A stretch of DNA of 64,000 nucleotides, from positions 310,001-374,000 of the forward strand of contig NZ_JACVFC010000001.1 in NCBI RefSeq assembly GCF_014529935.1, in the 5' to 3' direction. Of the stretch, positions 46,301-54,270 are shown piece after piece. Origin of the DNA: Chitinophaga qingshengii. GTDB lineage: Bacteria > Bacteroidota > Bacteroidia > Chitinophagales > Chitinophagaceae. The position numbers were made by a program, and so were the translations under genes. Below the pieces are notes generated by a model. The model worked only from the letters and a program-made list of their open reading frames with translations, had not been told where the DNA came from and did not search any database. The stretch's first letter is position 1. The number at the start of each line of letters is the position of its first letter.

Positions 46301-46746
46301 GTACCATTAGCGCCATTGCTGCCGGTGATGGCAAACATGCGCATACCATCCATTACAAAGGCATCCGTACTGTTTTCATAGGAGACAGGATAGGTAATAC
46401 CGTTATAATAGTTATTCCTGCCAGCCCGGGCAATGGAGGGTAACCCACCGATATTCCATCCCACGCCGGCAATACCATTTCCCGCATGAGAGTTGTATGA
46501 AAGATTCAGTTGGGGCTCCACATTATTAGTTCCCGGCGGCAGCTGTATAGGCACTGTGTAGGCAGCCCCGCCAGTGGCAGTTTGATCGAGAAAAGCAGTT
46601 GTTCCTCCCACAGGCTTACTGACATCGATTTGCGCATGCGCCATCGCAGTAGTTAACAGTAAAAAAAGGAGGATACCATAGCTTCGCCACCTGGGCTTAT
46701 GGCATAGTCTGGCCGTGACCAGCAAAGGTAATGAGGGATAATTCAT
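40390..46746 (-). CDS. SpvB/VCBS/Rhs giant protein with C39-like cysteine peptidase C-terminus
   Basis: A 2118-residue exported protein. Signal peptide ends LLLTTAMAHAQ; SpvB-like domain about 45-330 (VEPQLNLSYNSHAGNGIAGV); seven or so VCBS/FG-GAP calcium-type repeats about 355-750 (FDGDGQTDVL, FNGDGKTDLF, LNGDGKMDC); YD/Rhs repeats about 1000-1720 (YEYDAFGRIVKTT); Rhs core ending GRMLSPDNYVPLPYGTQ near 1762. Beyond the core, a long glycine-zipper segment (about 1815-1940) leads to a variable tip with Cys in NCLPAS (about 1968), His in GQTVGHSVVIK (about 2058) and Asp in IMDPGHGG (about 2088), the Cys-His-Asp order of C39/papain-fold peptidases. By family the shell encloses and delivers the tip as a toxin. 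Heads a four-gene operon. Confidence 0.88.
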   Translation of the reverse strand: MNYPSLPLLVTARLCHKPRWRSYGILLFLLLTTAMAHAQIDVSKPVGGTTAFLDQTATGGAAYTVPIQLPPGTNNVEPQLNLSYNSHAGNGIAGVGWNIGGLPSIARAGRNNYYNGITYPVSYENSTDAFVMDGMRMFAITGSNGANGTVYGFENENYAKIESFGGTEYTGPTWFKVTSKDGTVMEFGNSNDSRLMTETATTGGSPATMVWYLNKLTDRNGNYILFNYTTVNYSRTVVINEINYTGNAAGGQLPYNKIKFNYDSRPDVTTTYEAGFSSVLGALLSSIVITTSGQTFKTYQLAYNNVQSQPFLQTITETGTNGVALNPLRFSYGNNANAEDVRILPPYPFLPSQDCIAGDFDGDGQTDVLTASYNYDNNGFKYHTKYQIFRNFDAFGSVGMVSSLYSYPSLPSNVEVMGVKENSYYNFLAQDYDGDGKDDVVFMQTGQTGSGSGARRYLQQITINHTRIYTPSAGWGYLSKVYNQLPQKSLYVNPCKYISQSGRFFIPGDFDGDGSQDYLLILGINPDNSFGAFLSSPGKQVLNREIANFGVGTNTFGDFYATSIATADDIIPFDVDGDGKTELLVIKGSTSYVVSIFPVSVTSGYSYAAKVLFTTNEITSGYRVFPGDFNGDGKTDLFVRNTKNNSNGTWKMLISKGNSLVSATIPLLVNRIILPGDDVYPVAHQLVVGDFNQDGKSDLLHCLDLSSSSARYNVYYSTGNGFVAETYAKNGSINGDNAISGDLNGDGKMDCVSLKGQTGLIVSLKPDKEERLLSKVVNGFGAVNTITYAPLSKSGTYVYSRSTEYEYGNPSEINGGPSYLYAYPYQVIQPSLNVVSSIGSPDGIGGTVYNRYTYQDAMFHKTGRGFLGFRKVTVDNGSNYSTTTTLSDINTQFLAPYVTKKTVSVGGNVSETRPTYSFVQVGLGYFDKRFEQRLSNLLDIDYLTNAGVQTINTYDNVGNITKSEIIKGGWNGSSITATETNTQDITYGNYGSPVASSPESITITNIRQGVPAVTKKIAYTYKPNGLTATKTEFDGKPKAVTTTLTYDAFGNVTSSVLSSAGLTSRSETLVYDPAGRFMLKRTGAGGGISRSETYTYDPLWGKMASYLSADGKYITYEYDAFGRIVKTTVPDGFSITQSLSWESSGGVYAGSTSQPGGGNDVKIWYDILGREVKRQTSGFGNATMLQTTTYDAKGNVNNKTAPYYASEMPSTTSYTYDSYNRLSTRTDGYGISNYSYQAMPGGLLKASITNPAGQVTSRTTDPTGKIVAATDNGGQLDFSYDSWGNQLKVNHGSFELIKNQYDEYGRQTQMTDKDAGTAIYDYDAFGQLTSQKDNLGNTYALTLDGLGRVIKRQGPDGITSYTYFSDPANGYNNDNLASETGPNGVVKEYEYNNKRKLSKVKQKVDGQEFVFQYEYDTYGNLSKTTYPSGLVINQTYDRNGAVTAISTGSGLGLFTATSMNSLGYYTGYTTGNGKTSIATFDLPTGRPKRFYTPGIQDLNFTYESTSGNMTSRYDAIQGHTEVFTYDNLNRLASTKLDGTVTQNITYDNTGGVSLGNITTKTDAGNYVYNDQLIHAVNYITNPAGATTPPPVIPSAQQDITYTPFLKTATIKENNYQLAYTYTPAGQRIKSELSQNGTFLERKFYLGTYEKYVAANGTVREVHYVAGGNGLCALIVKTNGVEKTYYVYVDHLGSLLSITDENGAIVAQQNFDAWGRSRNPSTWTYSGVTPNPEWLSRGFTGHEHLDKFSLINMNGRVYDPVLGRMLSPDNYVPLPYGTQGYNRYGYANNNPMIYSDEDGNFWHLIIGALIGGAMNLFANKDKINNFWDGLKYFGIGAAAGAIGAGVGAGVSSALAGGSFGAGFMGTSAAMSVTSSFINGAIVGAAGGAAGGFVGGFGNGLADGQNLGQAFGSGLKGGLYGGLIGGVTGGLAGGIDAAIHGRRFFDGATVTKVVEADQAIPVIGQKGDNNCLPASAESVDKSLGGNMTQERIREVVAPGTDPKTVPLGDRDVWSGYANEAGRQVQGQNAANVNFCEIADKMNAGNRVAVGINPTGGQTVGHSVVIKSVISKTITKIGGKQIYQSILKIMDPGHGGSFSLIKTTGWHTMPAGKFGNIFFLK

Positions 46747-47110
46747 GGTTAACTCAAATATAGGTTTACAATGAAAGGAATATTGCTAATTGGCTATTTT
46801 GACTTTGGTTATTTTATGTAATGATAGGGCAAGAAATATTATTTTCAAAATAGAAAAAGCACTAGAAAATAAACGGGGGGATTTTTCGTTCGGGAGAATG
46901 CAGTTCCACCACTATAAATCAGCCGTTTATATAGACCTCGAAAAGTTACACCTGTTTTTATTGACTTTCAGTTAACTTCCGCCGGTATCAAACAAACCCA
47001 GAAATTCCTGTACCTGACTATAATCAGCACTACGGATAACATCTGTCATATATTACCTCTTTCCGGCATCCTACTTTTGTACTGAAACCCAAATTTAAAC
47101 CGGACTGATT
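46747..47110. other. Divergent intergenic region with two -7 elements
   Basis: 364 AT-rich nt between the Rhs operon and the polX-type operon. Minus-strand TATATTTG at 46755-46762 is a perfect TAnnTTTG element only 8 nt before the Rhs start codon, implying a very short leader. Plus-strand TACTTTTG at 47072-47079 is another perfect element 31 nt before the start at 47111. Neither has a convincing TTG at -33. A short open frame at 46790-46975 starts with TTG and looks non-coding. Nothing else recognised. Confidence 0.5.
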
Positions 47111-48625
47111 ATGAAAACATTTCTCAAAAATAGTTCCGCTATCTCCGCTTCATTAGCCGATCTTGGGAACATCCGGGGTATTACATCCAGAGAAGTAGAT
47201 GCTATACAAAAGCAACTGGGAGTCAATAGTATTCGTGAATTAATTCCATTCATCTCCAACGGTCAACTGGAAACTGTAACGGCACTTACCCCGCTGCAGA
47301 TTAAAAACATCAAACGGGGCCTTAAACTTTATAAAACGGCGGAGAGCCGTTTCCCTCTTTGGGATGCCTATCTCATGGGAGAAGAACTGTCAAAAGCCAT
47401 CCGGCAGTGCCCGGAGGTAGAAAAAGTAATGCTGGCCGGCAGTTTACGGAGAGGCAAGGATACCATCGGCGATATTGACATACTGGTACAATTGAATGAC
47501 GCAGACAGGCGGAAGCTACTCTATAAAATAGCCCGCATGCCGCAAGTGGAAAATATTATCGCCGCCGGGCCTCACCATTTCTGTGTGGTACTGCACAATC
47601 AGATGCAGGCAGATATCCGCCTGGCACCCAGCAGGTATTTTGGCGCCAGCCTGCTATATTATACGGGGTCTGTAAAATATAACGCCGAAATGGAAGAGCT
47701 GGCAGCTTCCAAAGGATTCAGAATCACTCCGGAAGGTCTGATGGACAGCCACACCGGGGAATATGTAGCCGGAGAACAGGAAGTGGATATCTATCGTAAA
47801 CTACAACTGGATTTTGTAGCACCCGAGCTGAGAGAAGACCATGATATCCTGACGGCAGCCGCTGTCCATGAAATTCCTCTCCTTGTCACCTTCGACCAGT
47901 TGAAAGGCGATATGCAGATACACACCAACTGGAGTGATGGCGCCGAAAGTATTGCCGGCATCGCCAAATATATGTCTCATGCGTTCCCGCACTATCACTA
48001 CATTGTCATCACAGATCACGTATCATCTACCCGGACTAACCATGTATTGCACCCTGAAGATGTCTTCAGACAGATAGCAGAAATAAATCGCGTCAATGCA
48101 CTGATGGGCTATGATTACATAAAAAAAGGCGCAGAAATAGATATCCTGGAAAATGGCGAAGCTGCACTTTCAGATGATATACTGCAACAGTTCGATTGGG
48201 TGATCGCCTCCATCCATAGCGATTTCTCCAGGGACAATACCTCCCGGCTGATACAGATCTGTAAAAACCCCTATGTCAACTGTATAGGCCATCCCAGCGG
48301 AAGATTGATTGGTATTCGTAAACCCTATCCGGTTAATTGGGATGAAGTATTTACAGCAGCTGCTGCCAGCGGCACCGCGATGGAGATCAATTCCCGTCCC
48401 AACCGGCTGGACCTGCATGATGAACAGATCCGGCTTGCGGTATCCAAAGGGGTAAAAATGGTCATTAACAGCGATGCACGGACACTGACGCACCTCGATT
48501 TCGTGAAACTGGGCATCTCTACCGCAAGACGCGGATCCTGCCGTAAAACAGATATTCTCAATACCGGCAGCTGGAATGAAATCGAAAAATTTAAAGCGGA
48601 GAAACAACAACTGCTCAAAAAATAA
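47111..48625 (+). CDS. PolX-like DNA polymerase/PHP-domain protein, N-terminally short
   Basis: A 504-residue protein. Helix-hairpin-helix region about 20-75 (GITSREVDAIQKQLGVNSIR, LTPLQIKNIKRGL); nucleotidyltransferase core with GSLRRGKDTIGDIDILVQL near 110-128 and the third acidic residue in QADIRL; then a PHP phosphoesterase domain from about 270 (GDMQIHTNWSDG, VITDHVSS, GAEIDIL, ASIHSDF, GHPSGRL, INSDAR), all metal-ligand motifs intact. Bacterial PolX is usually about 570 residues; this copy lacks the N-terminal 8-kDa DNA-binding domain. By family it is a gap-filling repair polymerase with 3'-5' exonuclease. First gene of an operon with acetate kinase 11 nt downstream. Confidence 0.82.
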   Translation: MKTFLKNSSAISASLADLGNIRGITSREVDAIQKQLGVNSIRELIPFISNGQLETVTALTPLQIKNIKRGLKLYKTAESRFPLWDAYLMGEELSKAIRQCPEVEKVMLAGSLRRGKDTIGDIDILVQLNDADRRKLLYKIARMPQVENIIAAGPHHFCVVLHNQMQADIRLAPSRYFGASLLYYTGSVKYNAEMEELAASKGFRITPEGLMDSHTGEYVAGEQEVDIYRKLQLDFVAPELREDHDILTAAAVHEIPLLVTFDQLKGDMQIHTNWSDGAESIAGIAKYMSHAFPHYHYIVITDHVSSTRTNHVLHPEDVFRQIAEINRVNALMGYDYIKKGAEIDILENGEAALSDDILQQFDWVIASIHSDFSRDNTSRLIQICKNPYVNCIGHPSGRLIGIRKPYPVNWDEVFTAAAASGTAMEINSRPNRLDLHDEQIRLAVSKGVKMVINSDARTLTHLDFVKLGISTARRGSCRKTDILNTGSWNEIEKFKAEKQQLLKK

Positions 48626-48636
48626 ACGGGTGATAT

Positions 48637-49827
48637 ATGCTGCTGATGATTAATTGCGGGTCCTCCAGTATAAAATACAGCCTCTATACAGCTGACGGCA
48701 GAAAAAAGCTGGTATTGTCCGGTGAAGTCCGCCACATTGGTACCCAAAACATTATTTACAGCGAATATCCTGCTTTCGGACAGTTATCCATGCTGGCCGT
48801 TCCTGTTATGGACTACCCCGACACTATCCGGTATGTGATATCCAGGTTGAATGAGCAGGGATATCTGAAACAAGCGAAAGCTGTCGGCCACCGGGTAGTA
48901 CACGGTATGCAATACATCACCCCTTGCCTGGTAACGGCTGAACTGCTCAGCGGATTAAAACAGCTGATATCATTCGACCCGGACCATCTACCCCAGGCTA
49001 TAGGCATGATGGAAGCTATTAGTCATTTATACCCTGCTATCCCGCAGGTGGCTTGTTTTGATACGGCATTTCATCAAACGATGCCGGCAGTGGCTTCCAG
49101 ATTACCCATTCCTCAACGGTTTGAGTCCTATGGCTTACGCCGGTATGGATTTCATGGCCTTTCCTATCAATACCTGACAAAAGCGCTGGCGAAAACCGCC
49201 GGCAAAAAAATAGCGAACGGGCGCGTAGTGATGGCCCATCTTGGCAACGGCGCCAGCCTGGCGGCCATCCGGAAAGGTAAAAGCATAGATACCACGATGG
49301 GATTCACCCCTGCCTCAGGTATCCCGATGAGCAGCCGTGCCGGCGATATCGACCCTGGTACCGCCTGGCTGATGATGAAAAAAGAACAACTATCGCCTGA
49401 CAAATTCAACTATATCATGAACCACGAAGCAGGGCTATCCGCTATCTCCGGTACCAGTGGCGATATGCAGTCCCTGTTGGACAAAGAAGCTACCGACGAA
49501 CGGGCTGCCGCTGCTATCGCCCTGTTTTGTTACGAAGTCAAAAAGAGAATCGGAGGTTATGCCGCCGCATTAGGCGGGATTGATGCGCTGGTATTCTCGG
49601 GTGGTATTGGCGAGCATTCACCCCTCATACGTCAACGGATATGTGAAGACTTAGGTTTCCTGGGTATCCGCCTTCATGCCCAAAAGAATAAAATAAACAA
49701 TACCATCATCTCAAATACTAAAAATCGTGTACTCGTTTACGTTATCAAAACAGATGAAACCAGGATGATGGCAGACATCGTACACAACATGATTACATCG
49801 TCATTTAAAATAGCATACCATGGGTAA
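48637..49827 (+). CDS. ackA: Acetate kinase
   Basis: A 396-residue cytoplasmic enzyme converting acetyl phosphate plus ADP to acetate plus ATP. Family motifs in order: [16 protein letters not shown] at the N-terminus, [54 protein letters not shown] and [16 protein letters not shown]. Full length. It overlaps the phosphoketolase gene by 8 nt, so the two are translationally coupled, consistent with consuming the acetyl phosphate that phosphoketolase makes. Confidence 0.96.
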   Translation: MLLMINCGSSSIKYSLYTADGRKKLVLSGEVRHIGTQNIIYSEYPAFGQLSMLAVPVMDYPDTIRYVISRLNEQGYLKQAKAVGHRVVHGMQYITPCLVTAELLSGLKQLISFDPDHLPQAIGMMEAISHLYPAIPQVACFDTAFHQTMPAVASRLPIPQRFESYGLRRYGFHGLSYQYLTKALAKTAGKKIANGRVVMAHLGNGASLAAIRKGKSIDTTMGFTPASGIPMSSRAGDIDPGTAWLMMKKEQLSPDKFNYIMNHEAGLSAISGTSGDMQSLLDKEATDERAAAAIALFCYEVKKRIGGYAAALGGIDALVFSGGIGEHSPLIRQRICEDLGFLGIRLHAQKNKINNTIISNTKNRVLVYVIKTDETRMMADIVHNMITSSFKIAYHG

Positions 49828-52192
49828 TACAACAACAGTCGCACCAGGTAAACATCAGGCATTGACAGCGGAAGAGCTCTCCCTGACCGATGCTTACTGG
49901 CGGGCCGCCAATTACTTGTCTGTAGGCCAGCTTTACCTCCGCGACAATCCACTCTTAAAGGAGCCATTAAAAATGGAGCATATCAAAAAAATGCAGCTGG
50001 GCCATTGGGGAACTACACCCGGACAGAATTTTATTTATACGCACCTCAACAGGGTCATCAACAAGTACGATCTGAATATGATATATGTTTCCGGCCCGGG
50101 GCATGGTGGTCCGGCGGTTGTCGCCAATACATACCTGGAAGGCACCTACAGTGAGGTGTATCCGGCTATTACCCAGGATGAAGAAGGGCTCAAAAAATTG
50201 TTTACCCAATTCTCCTACCCCGGCGGTGTATCCAGTCACGCTTCTCCACAAGTGCCCGGCTCTATTCACGAAGGCGGTGAACTGGGTTATTCCCTGAGTC
50301 ACTCATTTGGAGCAGCACTGGACAATCCCTCCCTGATAGTGGCTTGTGTGGTAGGTGATGGCGAGGCGGAAACAGGCCCGCTGGCTACCGCCTGGCATTC
50401 CAACAAATTCCTGCATCCGCATAACGATGGAGCGGTATTACCGATCCTTCATCTGAATGGCTATAAAATCTCCAACCCTACCGTATTAGCCCGTATCACG
50501 CATGAAGAACTGGAACAGCTCTTCCTGGGTTATGGCTGGCATCCCCTGTTTGTGGAAGGCGATGACCCTGCCCCGATGCATCAGGCTATGGCTGCGGCAC
50601 TCGACAAAGCCGTTACACAAATACTGCAAATCAAAAAAAACAAGGATATTACAAGACCACGCTGGCCCATGATTATTCTACGGTCACCCAAAGGCTGGAC
50701 AGGACCACAGGTAGTCAATGGATATCAAATTGAAGGCAACTTTCGTTCCCATCAGATACCGCTCGACGTGACTGCCACCAATGGAGAAAATCATTTGCTC
50801 CTGCTGGAGCAATGGATGAAAAGTTACAACCCCGCAGCGCTGTTTGATGAACAAGGGAAACTGAAACCCGCTATTGCCGCACTGGCGCCTAAGGGACCTC
50901 GGCGCATGGGGGCCAATCCGCACGCCAACGGAGGTATGCTGATGAAAAGACTGCGTTTGCCCGATTATACGCAGTATGCTGTTGATGTCCGGCAGCCGGG
51001 CGTTACCGGAGAAGGTGATGTACATGTAGCAGGCCGTTTTCTCCGTGATGCGATTAGGGACAACCAGCATTTCAGGATATTCGGACCAGATGAAACGGTG
51101 TCTAATAAGCTGGAAGCCGTGTTCGAAGTCACTAATCGCCAATGGGAAGCTGCTATCGCACCACACGATGAATTTCTCGCACCCGGCGGCCGCGTCATGG
51201 AAATGCTCAGCGAACACCAATGTGAAGGCTGGCTGGAAGGCTACCTGCTCACCGGCAGACATGGTCTCTTTAATTGTTATGAAGCATTTATTCATATCGT
51301 TGATTCCATGTTCAACCAACACGCCAAATGGCTTAAAATCTCATCGGAAGTGCCCTGGCGCAGAGAGATCCCTTCTCTCAATATACTACTCACCTCTACC
51401 GTCTGGCGCCAGGACCATAACGGGTTTACCCACCAGGACCCCGGTTTTCTCGACCTGGTCGTTAATAAAAAAGCAGCTATCGTCAGGGTATACCTTCCCC
51501 CCGATGCCAACTGCCTGCTTTCTGTGATGAACCACTGTCTGGGCAGCATGCATTATGTCAACGTGATGGTTGCCGGGAAACATCCTTCCCCACAATGGCT
51601 AACAATGCAGGAAGCCATCGGGCATTGCGCCCGTGGTATCAGCATCTGGAGCTGGGCCAGTAATGACCAGGAAAGTGATCCTGATATTGTAATGGCCTGT
51701 TGTGGCGATGTTCCTACACAGGAAACACTCGCGGCTGTGTCTATCCTGCGTGAGCAGCTCCCTGATCTTAAAATCAGGGTTATTAATGTAGTAGACCTCT
51801 TAAAACTGGAAAAGCCATCTGCACATCCACATGGGCTTCCGGATAAAGATTTCGACGCGTTGTTCACCACCGATAAACCCATCATTTTCGCTTTCCATGG
51901 GTATCCGTGGTTAATACATCGCCTTACCTACAATCGCGCCAACAACAATAACATCCATGTACGCGGTTATAAGGAAGAAGGCACTGTTACCACTGCCTTT
52001 GACATGACCGTTCTCAATGAAATGGACCGATTCCACCTGGTGATGGATGCCATAGACAGACTTCCGCAAACCGGCAGTAAAGGCATTTATCTCAAACAAC
52101 AAATGCAATACAAACTGGTGGAACATAAACAATATATCTGTCGTTATGGCGAGGATATGCCGGAAATAAGAAACTGGAAATGGAAATATTAA
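49820..52192 (+). CDS. xfp: Xylulose 5-phosphate/fructose 6-phosphate phosphoketolase
   Basis: A 790-residue thiamine diphosphate enzyme, normal family length. Motifs: [19 protein letters not shown] and [20 protein letters not shown] (about 75-110), the cofactor motif GDGEAETGP near 180, and conserved [19 protein letters not shown] and [20 protein letters not shown] further on. It cleaves xylulose 5-phosphate (and possibly fructose 6-phosphate) to acetyl phosphate plus glyceraldehyde 3-phosphate (or erythrose 4-phosphate) in the cytoplasm. With acetate kinase it forms a pentose/hexose bypass yielding ATP and acetate. Confidence 0.96.
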   Translation: MGNTTTVAPGKHQALTAEELSLTDAYWRAANYLSVGQLYLRDNPLLKEPLKMEHIKKMQLGHWGTTPGQNFIYTHLNRVINKYDLNMIYVSGPGHGGPAVVANTYLEGTYSEVYPAITQDEEGLKKLFTQFSYPGGVSSHASPQVPGSIHEGGELGYSLSHSFGAALDNPSLIVACVVGDGEAETGPLATAWHSNKFLHPHNDGAVLPILHLNGYKISNPTVLARITHEELEQLFLGYGWHPLFVEGDDPAPMHQAMAAALDKAVTQILQIKKNKDITRPRWPMIILRSPKGWTGPQVVNGYQIEGNFRSHQIPLDVTATNGENHLLLLEQWMKSYNPAALFDEQGKLKPAIAALAPKGPRRMGANPHANGGMLMKRLRLPDYTQYAVDVRQPGVTGEGDVHVAGRFLRDAIRDNQHFRIFGPDETVSNKLEAVFEVTNRQWEAAIAPHDEFLAPGGRVMEMLSEHQCEGWLEGYLLTGRHGLFNCYEAFIHIVDSMFNQHAKWLKISSEVPWRREIPSLNILLTSTVWRQDHNGFTHQDPGFLDLVVNKKAAIVRVYLPPDANCLLSVMNHCLGSMHYVNVMVAGKHPSPQWLTMQEAIGHCARGISIWSWASNDQESDPDIVMACCGDVPTQETLAAVSILREQLPDLKIRVINVVDLLKLEKPSAHPHGLPDKDFDALFTTDKPIIFAFHGYPWLIHRLTYNRANNNNIHVRGYKEEGTVTTAFDMTVLNEMDRFHLVMDAIDRLPQTGSKGIYLKQQMQYKLVEHKQYICRYGEDMPEIRNWKWKY

Positions 52193-52218
52193 GAAATTTT
52201 ATACCTAAATAAACTGCT

Positions 52219-53022
52219 ATGAAAAAGATATTATTAGCTGTTGATGACGGGAATTTCCCCGAAGGCGCTTTTGAATTTGCCCGGCAGATGAATGAGCAGG
52301 AGCCGATTGTCTTATGCGGTGTATTTCTGCCGGAGCTGAACTTTACCGCAGACATCAGTTACACTTCCATATTTGTGCCCTTAGTAGAAAACTATGCCGC
52401 TGCTTCCATTCAGCGAAGCATCGATACTTTTAAGGAGCATTGCACCCGTTACAACATCAACTATCTCATACACCGTAACGTGGAAGAATTTGCGCTTACA
52501 ACACTGCATAGGGAATCGCGGTTCGCCGACCTCCTGCTCCTGAGTTCGGAAAAGTTTTACGCCGATATGCTGACCGGTCCGGACAGTTATCTTAACAGTG
52601 CGCTGCATCAGGCAGAATGCCCCTTGATCATATCGCCGGAAAAACCGGATTTCCCCGAAAGCATTATCCTGACTTATGATGGCAGCGCCTCGTCGGTATT
52701 TGCCATTAAGAGTTTCGCCACGCTTTTTCCCTGGCTGTGCCGCCGTAAAACACTGCTGTTATATGCCACCAATAAGGATACCGACGTCCCTTATTCCAGT
52801 GATATAATGGAGTTGATACAGCATCATTTCGCCAATCCGGACGTACAGGCTGTGAACACGGTACCGGAGAAATATTTTGACACCTGGCTCAGCGAAATCG
52901 GCAAACCGATGGTGGTTACCGGTGCATACGGACGGTCGCAGCTGTCGAGATTCTTCCGGCACAGCTTCATTACGGACCTGCTGAAGACACACCGGATACC
53001 CGTATTTGTAGCCCATCGCTGA
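52219..53022 (+). CDS. Universal stress protein family protein
   Basis: A 267-residue protein with two Usp-like halves. The first starts KKILLAVDDGNFPEGAFEFA; the second has SIILTYDGSASSVFAIKSFA and ends with VVTGAYGRSQLSRFF...TDLLKTHRIPVFVAHR, close to the nucleotide-binding G-x2-G-x9-G pattern region of the family. Cytoplasmic, probably ATP-binding. It follows xfp by 26 nt and closes the operon, hinting that the whole unit responds to energy or redox stress. Confidence 0.9.
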   Translation: MKKILLAVDDGNFPEGAFEFARQMNEQEPIVLCGVFLPELNFTADISYTSIFVPLVENYAAASIQRSIDTFKEHCTRYNINYLIHRNVEEFALTTLHRESRFADLLLLSSEKFYADMLTGPDSYLNSALHQAECPLIISPEKPDFPESIILTYDGSASSVFAIKSFATLFPWLCRRKTLLLYATNKDTDVPYSSDIMELIQHHFANPDVQAVNTVPEKYFDTWLSEIGKPMVVTGAYGRSQLSRFFRHSFITDLLKTHRIPVFVAHR

Positions 53023-53077
53023 AGATTTGGAAACAGGGATTTTCAAACCTGCTGCATGAGCAACAGACGGTTGTTGG

Positions 53078-54262
53078 TTACGGCATCAACTGCCGCCACT
53101 TCCGTGGTGTTTTATAATGCCTGAAGTTACTGATCCGGTGAAAAGTAAGGTAATTCGCATTATGTTGATTATCCGCGCCACCATCTGCATCATCAAAGGC
53201 AGTTCTTGATACGGCGATCATATCTTTACCCTCAAACTGAAAATCGAGATATTGGAAGCCATGCTTCTCTACATCGGGGTGGTGTAGTACTATCCCTTGT
53301 ACCTGCCACGTCTTTAGATCGGCCGATGACAGGAGCGCTACCGTGTTCCTCGTTCTCTCGGGATTTCCTCCCCTGAAGCGTCCGGGCACATAATTACTGA
53401 GGGTCCAATAGCGATGGCTGACGGAATCATACCGAACAGAGAATTTCTTACAGGCGCCGGGAAAGTCTATAAATCCTGTGGCCGGGTCGAATGTTGTTTG
53501 TTTACCATCATCACTAACCTGGATGATAGCGGCTTTCTCATCTCCGTTTACCCGGTAGTCTGTCCGTAACATTGTAACCACTTTTCCGCCCGGAGCCGCT
53601 ACGGCATTCCCTTCTAACCAACCGCCCATATTCCCGTTCAGGTAACCGGAATCATAACCAAGCGTATTGGACATCGTCCAGTTTCCTGCCTGAAGAAGAT
53701 CTGCATCTACCGGTGCAGAGAGCATAAAAGAGCGAAAAGCCCTACCCCATTTGCCACCCGGACCATTCAGGTCTTCCATCGCTTTCCATATACGATTTTT
53801 ATAAATGAGGACCGGGGTTGGCGCGCTGTGGAACCTCCCCTTAAAAAGCCTTCCCTGCGCTGCAGTGGTAGGTTGGCTCCAGGAATAACCGCCGTCTGTT
53901 GATCTTCGTATAACGATATCGCCGCCGGCCATTTCCGGTCCGAGGATAAAGGCATCGTTGTGATAGGTAAATAAGGCAGACCACTCCTGGCCATCAATTT
54001 CAGCTATTTTCTCCCAGGACATCCCCTTGTTGACAGACCTGAAGATCTGAACTTTGCTCTTTCCTGTGCGCTCCGGCCCGAAATATTCATGACTGGCCAG
54101 GTAGTTGCCATCCGGCAGTATACAGATACCGGGAGAACCAATATATAACTTCTCCCGGGCAGAAACATGGTTGATGACGACACCCGGTACCTGGGAATGT
54201 TGTTGTTGAGCAAAGGATGAACTACCAAGGAGAAGACATGCGATGAATACTATATTTTTCAT
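53078..54262 (-). CDS. Secreted BNR/sialidase-like beta-propeller protein (locus F, copy 2)
   Basis: A 394-residue protein with a signal peptide (FIACLLLGSSSFAQQ) and no lipobox. Sialidase-like six-bladed propeller features: YIGSPGICILPDGNYLAS, Asp-box-like SVNKGMSWEKI and STDGGYSWSQP, HSAPTPVLIY, GGWLEGNAVAAPGG and FQYLDFQFEG. No FRIP motif of true sialidases is seen, so the specificity is open. Close paralog of the gene at 54271 (shared GGNxERTRNT, SRTAFDD and QHNAN blocks). Last gene of locus F, convergent with the stress protein gene. Probably a glycosidase or glycan-binding protein. Confidence 0.78.
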   Translation of the reverse strand: MKNIVFIACLLLGSSSFAQQQHSQVPGVVINHVSAREKLYIGSPGICILPDGNYLASHEYFGPERTGKSKVQIFRSVNKGMSWEKIAEIDGQEWSALFTYHNDAFILGPEMAGGDIVIRRSTDGGYSWSQPTTAAQGRLFKGRFHSAPTPVLIYKNRIWKAMEDLNGPGGKWGRAFRSFMLSAPVDADLLQAGNWTMSNTLGYDSGYLNGNMGGWLEGNAVAAPGGKVVTMLRTDYRVNGDEKAAIIQVSDDGKQTTFDPATGFIDFPGACKKFSVRYDSVSHRYWTLSNYVPGRFRGGNPERTRNTVALLSSADLKTWQVQGIVLHHPDVEKHGFQYLDFQFEGKDMIAVSRTAFDDADGGADNQHNANYLTFHRISNFRHYKTPRKWRQLMP

Positions 54263-54270
54263 AGGTTGCT

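Noticed and set aside
46790..46975. A 61-codon open frame in the Rhs/polX gap
   Set aside because: TTG start, no similarity to anything recognised, and not the missing PolX N-terminus.
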